Shown here: positions 35,047-43,539 of the stretch, one piece after another
How the letters are laid out: every line of letters starts with the position of its first letter
Position numbering within the stretch: the first letter of the stretch is position 1
Source: an uncultured Myxococcales bacterium
GTDB taxonomy: Bacteria; Myxococcota_A; UBA9042; CAIXZC01
Assembly: GCA_903895725.1 (NCBI GenBank)
Contig: CAITUV010000038.1
Location: forward strand, 84,176-148,175
Direction: 5' to 3'
DNA: 64,000 nt
Made by a program: the position numbers and the translations under genes
The notes under the pieces: generated by a model
Seen by the model: only the letters and a program-made list of their open reading frames with translations
Told to the model about the DNA's origin: nothing
Database searches by the model: none

Positions 35047-36855
35047 CTATTGCCACAGGGTCGATTCGATTCTGAACTTGCCGGAAGCCGACTTCATGCC
35101 ATCCTGCGGTGCGTCGACCGGGACGAACCGGTCTGCGGAAATGCACCACCCGTCTCCCGCCATCAGGCATCCGTTCTCCGCCGGAAGCGGTGCGGTGCCC
35201 GGCCATCCGCCCGATGCGCACAGACACTGGTTGGACGGCAGGCACACGTGCAAGCCTGCGGCAGGACAGACCGCCAGGCACTGCGCATCGGAGTCGCAGC
35301 CAGTCAGGCACTGAGCCGGATCCTGTGTCTTGTCGCAGTAAAGCCCGACGCCGCACTCGGAGCTGTTCACGCACGGCAGTCCGATGCACTCGGTCCCATC
35401 CTTCCAGCAGAGATCCTTGGGGTAGCCGCACGTCCCGCAGCTCCCCCCGCAACCGTCGTCGCCGCACACCTTGCCGTTACACTGGGGAACGCAGGAGCAT
35501 TGCCCCGCGACGCACGCGAGCACCACCCCGGGCGCTTCCCCCAGGCACGGCGTGCCATCCTTCTCCGGCTCATGGACGCAGCCGTCTCCTTCCAGGCAGT
35601 TCCCCGGCTCCTCGCACTGCGGCTGGCACAGGTCCACGGTGCACGGATTGCCGTCGTCGCACACGGTGTGGTCCAGCGTGTACAGACAGCCGGTTGCCGG
35701 GTCACAATCGGCCAGCGTGCAGACGACCCCGTCCATGCAGGTCAGGGGCTTGGAGCCGACACACTCGCCGTCCACACATAGGCCCCCGGTAGCGCACTTG
35801 TCCTGGGTACCGCAGGCCGCACCGTTCATCGCTGTATCGGGCAGGAAGGGGCAATCGCCCGTCTGAGGATCACACTCGTCGAGAGTGCACTCGTTGCCGT
35901 CGACGCACACGACCGGGTCTCCCACGCACTGCCCGGCCTGACAACGGTCCTTCTGCGTGCAGAGGTCTTTGTCCACGCACTCTGTATCGTCCTCTGCCTG
36001 GACGTATTGGCATCCGTCCTTGCCGGCGCAGGAATCCTCGGTGCACGGACTGCCGTCGTCGCACAGTCCGTCCCCATCCACCACACCGTTGCAGTCGTCA
36101 TCGATGCCGTTGCACTCCTCCGAGACCGGAATCGGAGCATCGCACGGGGCTAGCCCATCCTCGCCGCAGACCCGCTTCCCGGGACACGTGCCGCTTCGGC
36201 TGTCGATGGCACACGGGGTCCAGGCCTGCTGCGCCTTGGCCAGCTCCGTGCACTCGCATGTGCCCTCGACGGCCACGCACTGCTTCGTCTCCAGCCCGGC
36301 AACGGTCGTGACCGTCTGACATCCGTAGCCCTTGGGACAGCCTCCCGACTGGTCACAGTCGCCGCCGCAGAAGCTCTCCTCGCCACCGTAACGCACGCAT
36401 ACGTCATTGCTTCCGTTGGCCTTGCAGTCCGCGTCCGCAGCACACGGCCAGCAGAGGTTCGGGTAGTCGGACAGACACACGAAGATCGGGTCGCCAAACC
36501 CGGAATACTGCTGGCAGCTCCAGCCCGTCCCAGGGCACTCCTCCACGCAGGGAGCCGTGCAGAGCAGGTCGCCCATGTGCTGCACGCACATACCCGAGCT
36601 GCAGTCCTTGTCCGACAAGCAGGGGCAGCCGAATCCACCGTCAACCAGGCATTCGCCGGAACCGTCAGCGCTCAGGCCATCCGGGCCGTCGAAATGCAGC
36701 CCGTCACCTCCGGCATCCCCGGTACCCTCCGCCAGACGTGCGTCCCCCGGTCCCGTGTCCGCAGCATCCACGTCCTCCAGCGAGACCACCTGCGAACCTC
36801 CCGAGCAGGCGACCCCCAGGAGGCCGAGGGCGGCAGCGATGACGACCCACCTCAT
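35047..36855 (-). CDS. Cysteine-rich repeat lipoprotein (paralogue of the fibrinogen-like protein)
   Basis: 602 residues from ATG 36855 (GGAGGG upstream). Lipobox GVAC, Cys17. It shares with the products at 15733-19311 and 54609-59150 a Cys-rich head ([27 protein letters not shown]), then a MopE-like [10 protein letters not shown] motif and five or six CDDGN-type repeats, and ends with [18 protein letters not shown] and a short domain ([12 protein letters not shown]). It lacks a large adhesive tail, so it is the shortest of the three paralogues. The gene sits 58 bp behind the kinase gene and 13 bp ahead of the collagen-like gene on the same strand. A structural surface role is likely. Confidence 0.83.
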   Translation of the reverse strand: MRWVVIAAALGLLGVACSGGSQVVSLEDVDAADTGPGDARLAEGTGDAGGDGLHFDGPDGLSADGSGECLVDGGFGCPCLSDKDCSSGMCVQHMGDLLCTAPCVEECPGTGWSCQQYSGFGDPIFVCLSDYPNLCWPCAADADCKANGSNDVCVRYGGEESFCGGDCDQSGGCPKGYGCQTVTTVAGLETKQCVAVEGTCECTELAKAQQAWTPCAIDSRSGTCPGKRVCGEDGLAPCDAPIPVSEECNGIDDDCNGVVDGDGLCDDGSPCTEDSCAGKDGCQYVQAEDDTECVDKDLCTQKDRCQAGQCVGDPVVCVDGNECTLDECDPQTGDCPFLPDTAMNGAACGTQDKCATGGLCVDGECVGSKPLTCMDGVVCTLADCDPATGCLYTLDHTVCDDGNPCTVDLCQPQCEEPGNCLEGDGCVHEPEKDGTPCLGEAPGVVLACVAGQCSCVPQCNGKVCGDDGCGGSCGTCGYPKDLCWKDGTECIGLPCVNSSECGVGLYCDKTQDPAQCLTGCDSDAQCLAVCPAAGLHVCLPSNQCLCASGGWPGTAPLPAENGCLMAGDGWCISADRFVPVDAPQDGMKSASGKFRIESTLWQ

Positions 36856-36913
36856 GAGCTGTCCCTCCATCACGGCTCGAACACACTCGTTCCCGGCAGC
36901 AAAGTCCGTGCGG

Positions 36914-38857
36914 TCACGGTGGAGTCTCGTCGGCACTGTCGGGGATCTTCACGAAACCGCCGCCGCCCTTCTCGTCAGGGGGGGCGGTATCCGACGTCTC
37001 CTCCACCTTGATCCGGGCAAATCCTCCGGCCTTCCCGGTCGTGGCCTCGCTCCCGGTTCCGGACTCCCCCGTCTTTCCCGAAGCCGGAGCGGACTTGCCC
37101 GACGACTTGCCCGAGGCCTCGACCGCCTTGCCGGCCTCGACCGCCTTGCCGGCCTCGACCGCCTTGCCGGCCTCGACCGCCTTGCCCGACTCGACCGCCT
37201 TGCCGGCCTCGACCGCCTTGCCGGCCTCGACCGCCTTGCCGGACTCGACCGCCTTGCCGGCAGCTCCGCCGGCTGCGGCCCCGTTACCCGCCCCGGCCTT
37301 TGCGCTCCCCGAGCCCGACTTCTTGGCCCCGGCGGTGCCTTCCGTCTTTGCACCCGCTGCGCTCTCCGTCCCGGCCCCGCCTGAACCAGCGCCTTCCGTC
37401 TTTGCACCCGCTGCGCTCTCCGTCCCGGCTCCGCCTGAACCAGCGCCTTCCGTCTTTGCACCCGCTGCGCTCTCCGTCCCGGCTGCGCCTGAACCAGCGC
37501 CTTCCGTCATTTCACCCGCTGCGCTCTCCGTCCCGGCTCCGCCTGAACCAGCGCCTTCCGTCTTTGCACCCGCTGCGCTCTCCGTCCCGGCTCCGCCTGA
37601 ACCAGTGCCTTCCGTCTTTGCACCCGCGGCGCCCTCCGTCCCGGCCCCGCCGACTGCGGCCTTCTCGATCTCCCCCGCCGGGCTGCGAGCAGCCCCATTC
37701 GAGGCCGCCTCCTCCTTCCCCTCCCACGGCCTTACGATGAGGAGCCCGGCCACCAGCGCAGCCACGAGTGCCAGGCCCGCCCACAGGGCTATCCTGCTCG
37801 GCCGCCGCTGCGGGCTGGAGGTATCTCCCCCATGTTCGACCACGTGGAGCTGTCGGTACCCCATCGACGTCGTGGCCAGGCCGGCAAGCTCAACTGCCGC
37901 GGCCTCAGGCGTCGACTCCGCCGCGGCCGCCGTCAGGGCCGCTCTGAACTGCGGGACGTCGACGAAGCGCTGCTCAGGCTCTTTCTGCAGGGCCTTTTCA
38001 ATGAAGCGCTCCATGGGTGCCGGGACCCGGACTGCGGGGTTGAGCACCGAGACCGGCACCGGCTTCTCATGAAGGTGCTTGAGCAGCATCTTCATGGGAG
38101 TCGTGTCCATGAACGGAGGGCGGCCCGCCAGCATCTCGTAGAGCACGATGCCGAGCGCGTAAAGGTCACTGGAGGGGCCGGCCGGATTCCCCATCACCTG
38201 CTCGGGGCTGAGATACTGAGGAGTCCCGCAGATCATCCCGGTCTTGGTGACTGTCTCCCCCCCGGCATCGCCCATGAGCTTGGCGATCCCGAAATCGAGG
38301 ACCTTGGCGAGCTCCTTGCCCCCCTTCTCGATGAGGAAGATGTTGTCCGGCTTGATGTCCCGATGGAGGATCCCCTTCTGATGCGCCTCTTCCAGCGATT
38401 CGAGACATTGGAGAAGGATGCCGACTGCCCTTGCGACGGGCATCGGTCCGTCCTCCCGGAGCGTGCGGGAAAGGGGACGGCCGTTGAGGAGCTCCATCGT
38501 GTAATAAAGGAGGTTTCCCGGTGCCGCACCGAAGTCGTACAGCATGACGGTATGGGGATTCTGCAGCGAGGCCATGGCCTTGGCTTCGATCAGGAAGCGC
38601 TTGACCGCAGTCTCGTCGCGGGCCACTTCGCGGCCCAGAACCTTGAGCGCCACGACTCGGCCGATCAGGGTCTGCTCCGCACGATAGACGACCCCCATTC
38701 CGCCCTTGCCGATTCTCTCTCGAACCACGTAGCGGTTGTCGATGGTGCGGCCGGTCAGGTCTTCTTCGGGAGAATCGATGAGCGGGCTTCCGTCGACGGG
38801 GCAGACTTCCGTTCCGCCGGGATACTTCTCATAGCATTTCGGACACAGACGTTCCAT
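36914..38857 (-). CDS. Zinc-ribbon Ser/Thr protein kinase with low-complexity extracytoplasmic tail
   Basis: 647 residues from ATG 38857, chosen over ATG 38863 because the paralogous kinase begins at the equivalent residue. Residues 5-19 are a zinc-ribbon-like segment (CPKC, CPVDGSPL; three cysteines). The Hanks kinase domain (about 43-310) is intact: GKGGMGVVY, Lys72, HRDIKPDN with D167, DFG with D188, and SPEQ in the activation segment. Such kinases phosphorylate Ser/Thr and are autoactivated by dimerisation. A single membrane segment lies at 356-376. The outer part has no sensor fold but about six 18-residue Gly/Ala/Ser/Glu/Thr repeats, then eight GKAVEA hexapeptides. Divergent from a paralogue and followed closely by surface protein genes, whose expression or assembly it may control. 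Confidence 0.9.
   Translation of the reverse strand: MERLCPKCYEKYPGGTEVCPVDGSPLIDSPEEDLTGRTIDNRYVVRERIGKGGMGVVYRAEQTLIGRVVALKVLGREVARDETAVKRFLIEAKAMASLQNPHTVMLYDFGAAPGNLLYYTMELLNGRPLSRTLREDGPMPVARAVGILLQCLESLEEAHQKGILHRDIKPDNIFLIEKGGKELAKVLDFGIAKLMGDAGGETVTKTGMICGTPQYLSPEQVMGNPAGPSSDLYALGIVLYEMLAGRPPFMDTTPMKMLLKHLHEKPVPVSVLNPAVRVPAPMERFIEKALQKEPEQRFVDVPQFRAALTAAAAESTPEAAAVELAGLATTSMGYRQLHVVEHGGDTSSPQRRPSRIALWAGLALVAALVAGLLIVRPWEGKEEAASNGAARSPAGEIEKAAVGGAGTEGAAGAKTEGTGSGGAGTESAAGAKTEGAGSGGAGTESAAGEMTEGAGSGAAGTESAAGAKTEGAGSGGAGTESAAGAKTEGAGSGGAGTESAAGAKTEGTAGAKKSGSGSAKAGAGNGAAAGGAAGKAVESGKAVEAGKAVEAGKAVESGKAVEAGKAVEAGKAVEAGKAVEASGKSSGKSAPASGKTGESGTGSEATTGKAGGFARIKVEETSDTAPPDEKGGGGFVKIPDSADETPP
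37116..37259. repeat. Eight-unit 18-bp tandem repeat (GKAVEA codons) in the first kinase gene
   Basis: Eight exact-length units of the minus-strand codons for AGKAVE(A/S), 37116-37259, nearly identical in sequence. Encodes a stretch in the predicted extracytoplasmic tail. Confidence 0.9.
37331..37654. repeat. About six 54-bp tandem repeats in the first kinase gene
   Basis: Each 54-bp unit (three times 18) encodes an 18-residue block containing GTESAAGAKTEGAGSGG. Units are nearly identical, one carrying a change to GEMTEG. They lie between the membrane segment and the GKAVEA array. Confidence 0.8.
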
Positions 38858-38957
38858 GGACATCGAGCCTACCGCCGCGGCCACGGCCCGTCCAGTGATT
38901 TCGGCCGCCGGAGCGACTGCCGTACGGCTTGCGCTTCCCCAATCCGCTCATTCGCGC

Positions 38958-38963
38958 TATCAT
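38958..38963 (+). promoter_or_regulatory. Possible -10 element between the divergent kinase genes
   Basis: TATCAT 25 bp before the ATG of the rightward kinase, within the roughly 130-bp region shared by both kinase genes. No good -35; sequence evidence is weak. Confidence 0.28.
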
Positions 38964-38987
38964 CCCCCCAGACGAGCGAGCGCGGAT

Positions 38988-41387
38988 ATGGAGAAATACT
39001 GTCCCAAATGCTTCAAGAAGTACCCTCCCGAGGCGGAGAGGTGTGCGCAGGACGGCTCCTATCTCGTCACCCCCATGGATCGGGATCTCACCGGCGAAAC
39101 CCTGGATGACCGCTACACCGTGCTCGAGCGCATCGGTCGCGGCGGCATGGGCGTCGTCTACAAGGCGGAGCAGCACCTCATCAAGCGCGTCGTTGCTCTC
39201 AAGGTGCTGCGCCGGGAAATCGTGCAGGACGAAACCGCGGTCAAGCGCTTCCTCAACGAGGCCCGGGCCATTGCGTCCCTCGACAACCCCCACACCGTGA
39301 CCCTCCACGACTTCGGAGTCACGCGTGACGGGCTCCTGTACTACACGATGGAGCTGCTCAAGGGCCGCCCGCTTTCGAAGATCATCCGGGAGCAGGGACC
39401 GTTCGACCACGTCCGGGCAACCAATCTCATCCTGCAGGCCTGCCGCTCGCTCGACGAGGCGCACGAGCATGGAATCCTCCACCGCGACATCAAGCCGGAC
39501 AACCTCTTCGTCGAGAAGAAGGCCGGCACCGCAACCGGGCTGACTGCCGGCCGCGAAGTGCTCAAGGTCCTCGATTTCGGCATTGCCAAGCTCGTGGGAG
39601 ATGCCGGAGGCGACACGGTGACCCGAACCGGGATGATCATCGGCACACCGCAATACCTGAGCCCCGAGCAGGCACTGGGCAACGCCGTCGTCCCGGCCAG
39701 CGATCTGTACTCCCTGGCCATCGTCCTCTACGAGATGCTCGCGGGACGGCCGCCATTCGCCGACGAAACGCCCATGAAGACGATGTGGGCGCACGTGCGT
39801 GACCCCGTTCCGCCGCTGACCAAGATCAATCCAAACGTCCAGGTTCCCCGCAGCATCGAGGCGTTCCTGGCCAAGGCGCTGGAGAAGGAGCCCAAGGACC
39901 GTTTCCAAACAGCGGCCGAGTTCTCAGCGGCCCTCGAGCAGGCAGTCCGGGAGCACGCCGAGCAGCCGATGACCGTCCCGCTCCAACCGCTGGCCGGGGA
40001 TCAGGCGGGACTTCGCGTGCGGACTCAGCCGTTCCTGCCGGTTTCCGGCGCCTCTACTCCGGCTCCGTCATCTACTCCGGCTCCGTCATCTACTCCGGCT
40101 CCGTCATCTACTCCGGCTCCGTCATCTACTCCGGCTCCGTCATCTACTCCGGCTCCGTCATCTACTCCGGCTCCGTCATCTACTCCGGCTCCTTCATCTA
40201 CTCCGGCTCCGTCATCTACTCCGGCTCCGTCATCTACTCCGGCTCCCACGTCCACGCCTCATCGCACGCCAGCGGGAGCTGGCGTCCCCTGGACGAGCCC
40301 GGGGTCAGATTCTGATTCCCGCACGCCGGTGCTTTCGTCCCGCCCGGCATCGAGAAGCCGCCTGGTGGCCCTGGCATCAGCGGTGGCGGTGCTGCTCGTC
40401 GTGGCGGTCGGCCTGGCGATCTTCAGCTACTGGAAGGGCGGTTCCGCCAGGTCCGGTGACGAAGGGGCTTCCTCCACCTCAGCGGCCCCGGGCAGGTCCT
40501 CCCCCGCAGCTCCTCCGTCGGCCGCTCCCGCCACGTCGGCGGCCCCCGCTCCTGAGGCCACTCCCGCATCTTCGGTGGCACCGCAGGAATCCGGGGGGGC
40601 AGAGGAAGCAGACGCACAGAAGGAGGCGGAGGAGAGGGCCAGGATCGAAGCGGAAGCTGCGGCCAGAGCGAAACTTGAGGTCGAAGCCCGGCTCGCATCG
40701 GAGGTCGCCGCCAGGTTGAGCACGGAAGAGAAGGCCAGGCTCGAAGTTGAGGCTGTGGCCAGGGCAAAAGCCGAGGTTGAGGCCCGGCTCGCATCGGAGG
40801 TCGCGGCCAGGTTGAGTGCCGAAGAGAAGGCTCGGGTCGAAGCGGAGGCTGCGGCCAAGGCGAAGGCTGAGGTCGAAGCCCGGCTCGCATCGGAAGCGGC
40901 TGCCAAGAAGCAGGCCGAAGTCGAAGTTCGTCTCGCATCGGAAGCCGCGGCCAGGAAGCAGGCCGAAGTCGAAGTTCGTCTCGCATCGGAAGCGGCGGCG
41001 AAGAGGCAGGCCGAGGAGAATGCCCGCCTCAAGGCCGAGGCCGTGGCCTGGAAGAAGGCCGAAGAAGAAGCCCGAAAGGCAGCAGAGGCCGAGGCAAGAG
41101 AGCAGGAGAAAGAGGAGGCTCTGGCTGTGGCCGAAGCGGAACGAATCGCCAGGGAGCACCTTCAGCTTGCTCAGGAACAGGAACAACGAGAGGCCGAGGA
41201 GGAAGCCCGGGCACTCCAGCTCGAGGCCCTGCTGAACAAGGCCGAGGCTGCGGCAGAGGACGGCGATTTCGACACGTGCATCAACACTCTCAAGGCTGCG
41301 CTCAAGATGGATCCGAAAAACGAGTGGGCCATGGAGGCGATCAAGCAGTGCAAGGAGATGAAGGCACTCCAGGACCTCAAGATGTAG
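38988..41387 (+). CDS. Zinc-ribbon Ser/Thr protein kinase with Pro/Ser/Thr linker and periplasmic coiled coil
   Basis: 799 residues from ATG 38988; longer frames lack support because the zinc ribbon (CPKCFKKYPPEAERC, residues 5-19) is where the paralogue begins. Kinase domain about 43-320: GRGGMGVVY, Lys72, HRDIKPDN with D167, DFG with D196. A slippage-prone linker of eleven STPAPS hexapeptides spans 356-421. A membrane segment lies at about 459-483. Beyond it, residues 540-760 are an uninterrupted Ala/Glu/Lys/Arg-rich coiled coil (repeats like EARLASEVAARL) ending in a short TPR-like pair (DFDTCINTLKAALKMDP). The domain order suggests a cytoplasmic kinase coupled through one helix to a long periplasmic rod. 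The next gene starts 37 bp downstream. Confidence 0.92.
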   Translation: MEKYCPKCFKKYPPEAERCAQDGSYLVTPMDRDLTGETLDDRYTVLERIGRGGMGVVYKAEQHLIKRVVALKVLRREIVQDETAVKRFLNEARAIASLDNPHTVTLHDFGVTRDGLLYYTMELLKGRPLSKIIREQGPFDHVRATNLILQACRSLDEAHEHGILHRDIKPDNLFVEKKAGTATGLTAGREVLKVLDFGIAKLVGDAGGDTVTRTGMIIGTPQYLSPEQALGNAVVPASDLYSLAIVLYEMLAGRPPFADETPMKTMWAHVRDPVPPLTKINPNVQVPRSIEAFLAKALEKEPKDRFQTAAEFSAALEQAVREHAEQPMTVPLQPLAGDQAGLRVRTQPFLPVSGASTPAPSSTPAPSSTPAPSSTPAPSSTPAPSSTPAPSSTPAPSSTPAPSSTPAPSSTPAPSSTPAPTSTPHRTPAGAGVPWTSPGSDSDSRTPVLSSRPASRSRLVALASAVAVLLVVAVGLAIFSYWKGGSARSGDEGASSTSAAPGRSSPAAPPSAAPATSAAPAPEATPASSVAPQESGGAEEADAQKEAEERARIEAEAAARAKLEVEARLASEVAARLSTEEKARLEVEAVARAKAEVEARLASEVAARLSAEEKARVEAEAAAKAKAEVEARLASEAAAKKQAEVEVRLASEAAARKQAEVEVRLASEAAAKRQAEENARLKAEAVAWKKAEEEARKAAEAEAREQEKEEALAVAEAERIAREHLQLAQEQEQREAEEEARALQLEALLNKAEAAAEDGDFDTCINTLKAALKMDPKNEWAMEAIKQCKEMKALQDLKM
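40053..40250. repeat. Eleven-unit 18-bp tandem repeat (STPAPS codons) in the second kinase gene
   Basis: Units TCTACTCCGGCTCCGTCA, 40053-40250, identical except for one CCGTCA to CCTTCA change and a degenerate last unit ending CCCACG. Near-perfect homogeneity shows recent expansion; each unit keeps the reading frame, so copy number changes would only alter linker length. Confidence 0.95.
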
Positions 41388-41424
41388 GTCCGGACCCTGG
41401 TGCCGACAACGCTCGAAGGGGGCC

Positions 41425-42657
41425 ATGCGCTACGGTCTGGGAAATCATGGAACGGTGCGGCTCCTGGCGGTCGCAATCCTCCTTGTCGGCGTGCCGATGA
41501 TCGGCGCGGCGCAGGAAGGCGGCGGCTGGCAGGAGCGGTTCAACGAGGCGGTGGAGCTGGCCAAGGCCGGCGACCACGCGGGGGCGGTCGAGGCCTGCCT
41601 CGAAGTGTGGGATGCTCTGCCCCAGTCCGAGCGCTCCCGGGCCGACAAGCTGCTCGGCTACGCCTACATGAAGCTCGAGATGCTTCCCGAGGCCTGGCAC
41701 CACCTGACGGCCTATCGGGCAGCCGGAGGCACGAACGACGAGACTGCGGGGGAGTGGCTCTCCGACGTGGAGTCCCGACTCCCCGGAGCCTACGTTCGCC
41801 TGGAGCTGACCTGTGACGTTCCCGGGACCGTGCTCGACGTCCCCTCCTCGGCAGGCGAGGGGGAGCAGCTCCGCCGACCATGCCCGGTGGTCCTCTGGCT
41901 TGCTCCCGGAGAGCACAATCTCCTGGCCACGACGCCGGACGAACGGACTGGCGACTTCACCCTCCACATTCGCAAGCCGGGGGATTCCGGCAAGAGGACG
42001 CTGCGCTTCCTGCCCAAGGCACGCAAGACAGCGCCTCCGAAGAAGGAGGTGCCGGACTCCCCTCTTGAAGACCGAAGGGAGCCGGTCGCAGCCGATTCTG
42101 CCGAGCCCCCTGCCGAGGAGCCGCCCTCCCCGGAGGAGCTGTCCCGGAGGGCGGAGTACCTGCACTACTACCAGACCGAATGGGCCTCCCTGGCCCTGCT
42201 CGGAACCTCAGACGGACTGGGCGTCCTGATCTCTTTCCTCAACTTCCGGTGGCGGTGGGCCTACCTGGAGCTCTTCCGCACGCAACTGGGCTCGTCGTGG
42301 AGTCGCACCGAGAAAATGGTGAACGGGATGTACGGGTCGGTCGGTGCCGGCTTTGGAGTGCCCATCCACTTCGGTGCTGAAGGGCGCTACGAGCTTCGTC
42401 TGGGGCTCGACCTCAAGGCCGTCGCGTTCCATCTCACCGGCGACGTCACCGACAAGAGCTGGGTGAAGGATGCCGACGGCCTTGTCGGCCCCGGTATTGC
42501 CCTGAGGGGCACCTTCGTCATGCACCCTCCGGGGACGAGTCGGGCCCCGTCGCTTCAAGTGGGTCTCGAGGTACTGGGAATGATCCGGCTCTATCCGGGG
42601 CCGGACTCGCTGGATTGGAAAGTCGCCCCCGGGCTGTCTCTCGGTGCCATCTTCTGA
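41425..42657 (+). CDS. TPR and outer-membrane-barrel-like exported protein
   Basis: 410 residues from ATG 41425 (AAGGGGG upstream). A Sec signal ends near AAQ29. Residues 30-115 contain TPR-like helices (FNEAVELAKAGDHAGAVEAC). About 120-195 is a beta domain that resembles a PEGA-type domain (VRLELTCDVPGTVLDV; PGEHNLLATTPD). After a Pro/Glu linker (200-240), the last 170 residues are amphipathic strands ending in Phe (LSLGAIF), consistent with an outer-membrane barrel. The gene starts 37 bp after the kinase and is on the same strand, so it is probably regulated together with it; a link between kinase, periplasmic rod and outer membrane is inferred. Confidence 0.75.
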   Translation: MRYGLGNHGTVRLLAVAILLVGVPMIGAAQEGGGWQERFNEAVELAKAGDHAGAVEACLEVWDALPQSERSRADKLLGYAYMKLEMLPEAWHHLTAYRAAGGTNDETAGEWLSDVESRLPGAYVRLELTCDVPGTVLDVPSSAGEGEQLRRPCPVVLWLAPGEHNLLATTPDERTGDFTLHIRKPGDSGKRTLRFLPKARKTAPPKKEVPDSPLEDRREPVAADSAEPPAEEPPSPEELSRRAEYLHYYQTEWASLALLGTSDGLGVLISFLNFRWRWAYLELFRTQLGSSWSRTEKMVNGMYGSVGAGFGVPIHFGAEGRYELRLGLDLKAVAFHLTGDVTDKSWVKDADGLVGPGIALRGTFVMHPPGTSRAPSLQVGLEVLGMIRLYPGPDSLDWKVAPGLSLGAIF

Positions 42658-42893
42658 AGTATTCGCTGAGTCCATCGGCCCGTCACCGATTGTGCCATTG
42701 AGTGACGTTTGGGCTCTTCTGTGCAGTCCAGCGAGAGCCCGAATCGTCAGCAGAACCAGGTTTCATGCGGCCCGGCGGCGCTTGTTCCCTGCTGTTGGAC
42801 ATCGCCGGACACCCCCGGCCCCGCGTTGAACAACCTCCAGGGACGCCCGTCCACCGGCGCCGTTGTTTGCAACTGACACAAGGAGGTGCTCAG
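42658..42893. other. 236-bp intergenic region with no recognised feature
   Basis: Contains the AGGAGG ribosome site of the following gene at 42881-42886 and a putative promoter region; nothing else recognised. Confidence 0.4.
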
Positions 42894-43505
42894 ATGAGAC
42901 AGCAGGAGACGAGAACAGGCAGATGGTTGGTCGCCCTCATCGGCATGGCGCTCCTGGCACTGGGGACCACGGCCCTTGCGGATCCCGGTCCAGGGGGCTC
43001 CCACAAAGGCAGGCAGCAGGGGTCCGATGGCCCCCACGGCAAGAAGGGCAAAGGCATGGGCCCCGGAGCCGGCGACCAGGGCTACGGAAACAAGGGACCG
43101 GGCAAGCCTGGCAACGGAGACCCTGGCTTCGGCCACATGGGACCGGGCAAGCCCGGAAACGGAGACCCTGGCTTCGGCCACAAGGGACCGGGCAGGCCCG
43201 GTGGCGACTTCTCAACAGGCCCCGGCATGCACGACGGTCCCCGGGGAGAGGGGTACATGGTCCACGACAAGGTCATCTATGTCCGCGGCACTCCCCCGAG
43301 GCACCACGGCGAGCTGTTGCCGCCTCCGCCCCCTCGAAGAGGCTACGTCTGGGTAGACGGCAGATGGACCTTTGACCTGCTGTCCTTCCGATGGGAGTGG
43401 ATCCCCGGCTACTGGATGCGGGCCCGGGTCGGCCTCCACTACGTCCCCGGCCGCTGGGTGAGCACCCACAGAGGCTGGTTCTGGGTCAACCCTCGCTGGA
43501 TGTAG
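42894..43505 (+). CDS. Exported Gly/Pro-rich protein with YxWVxGRW repeats
   Basis: 203 residues from ATG 42894 with AGGAGGTG upstream. A signal peptide ends ALADPG (about 30). The next 90 residues are Gly/Pro/Lys-rich low complexity with near repeats of KPGNGDPGFGHMGPG. The C-terminal 70 residues carry three aromatic motifs (YVWVDGRW, WIPGYW, YVPGRW) characteristic of the small YxWxxG(Y/R)W repeat family often found in periplasmic or outer-membrane proteins of Gram-negative bacteria; the function of that family is not known. The final residues (WFWVNPRWM) repeat the pattern. Convergent with the FG-GAP gene, about 34 bp apart. Confidence 0.78.
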   Translation: MRQQETRTGRWLVALIGMALLALGTTALADPGPGGSHKGRQQGSDGPHGKKGKGMGPGAGDQGYGNKGPGKPGNGDPGFGHMGPGKPGNGDPGFGHKGPGRPGGDFSTGPGMHDGPRGEGYMVHDKVIYVRGTPPRHHGELLPPPPPRRGYVWVDGRWTFDLLSFRWEWIPGYWMRARVGLHYVPGRWVSTHRGWFWVNPRWM

Positions 43506-43539
43506 CGCCAGTCCTTCCCCCCTCCCTCCCCGCCCGTGT

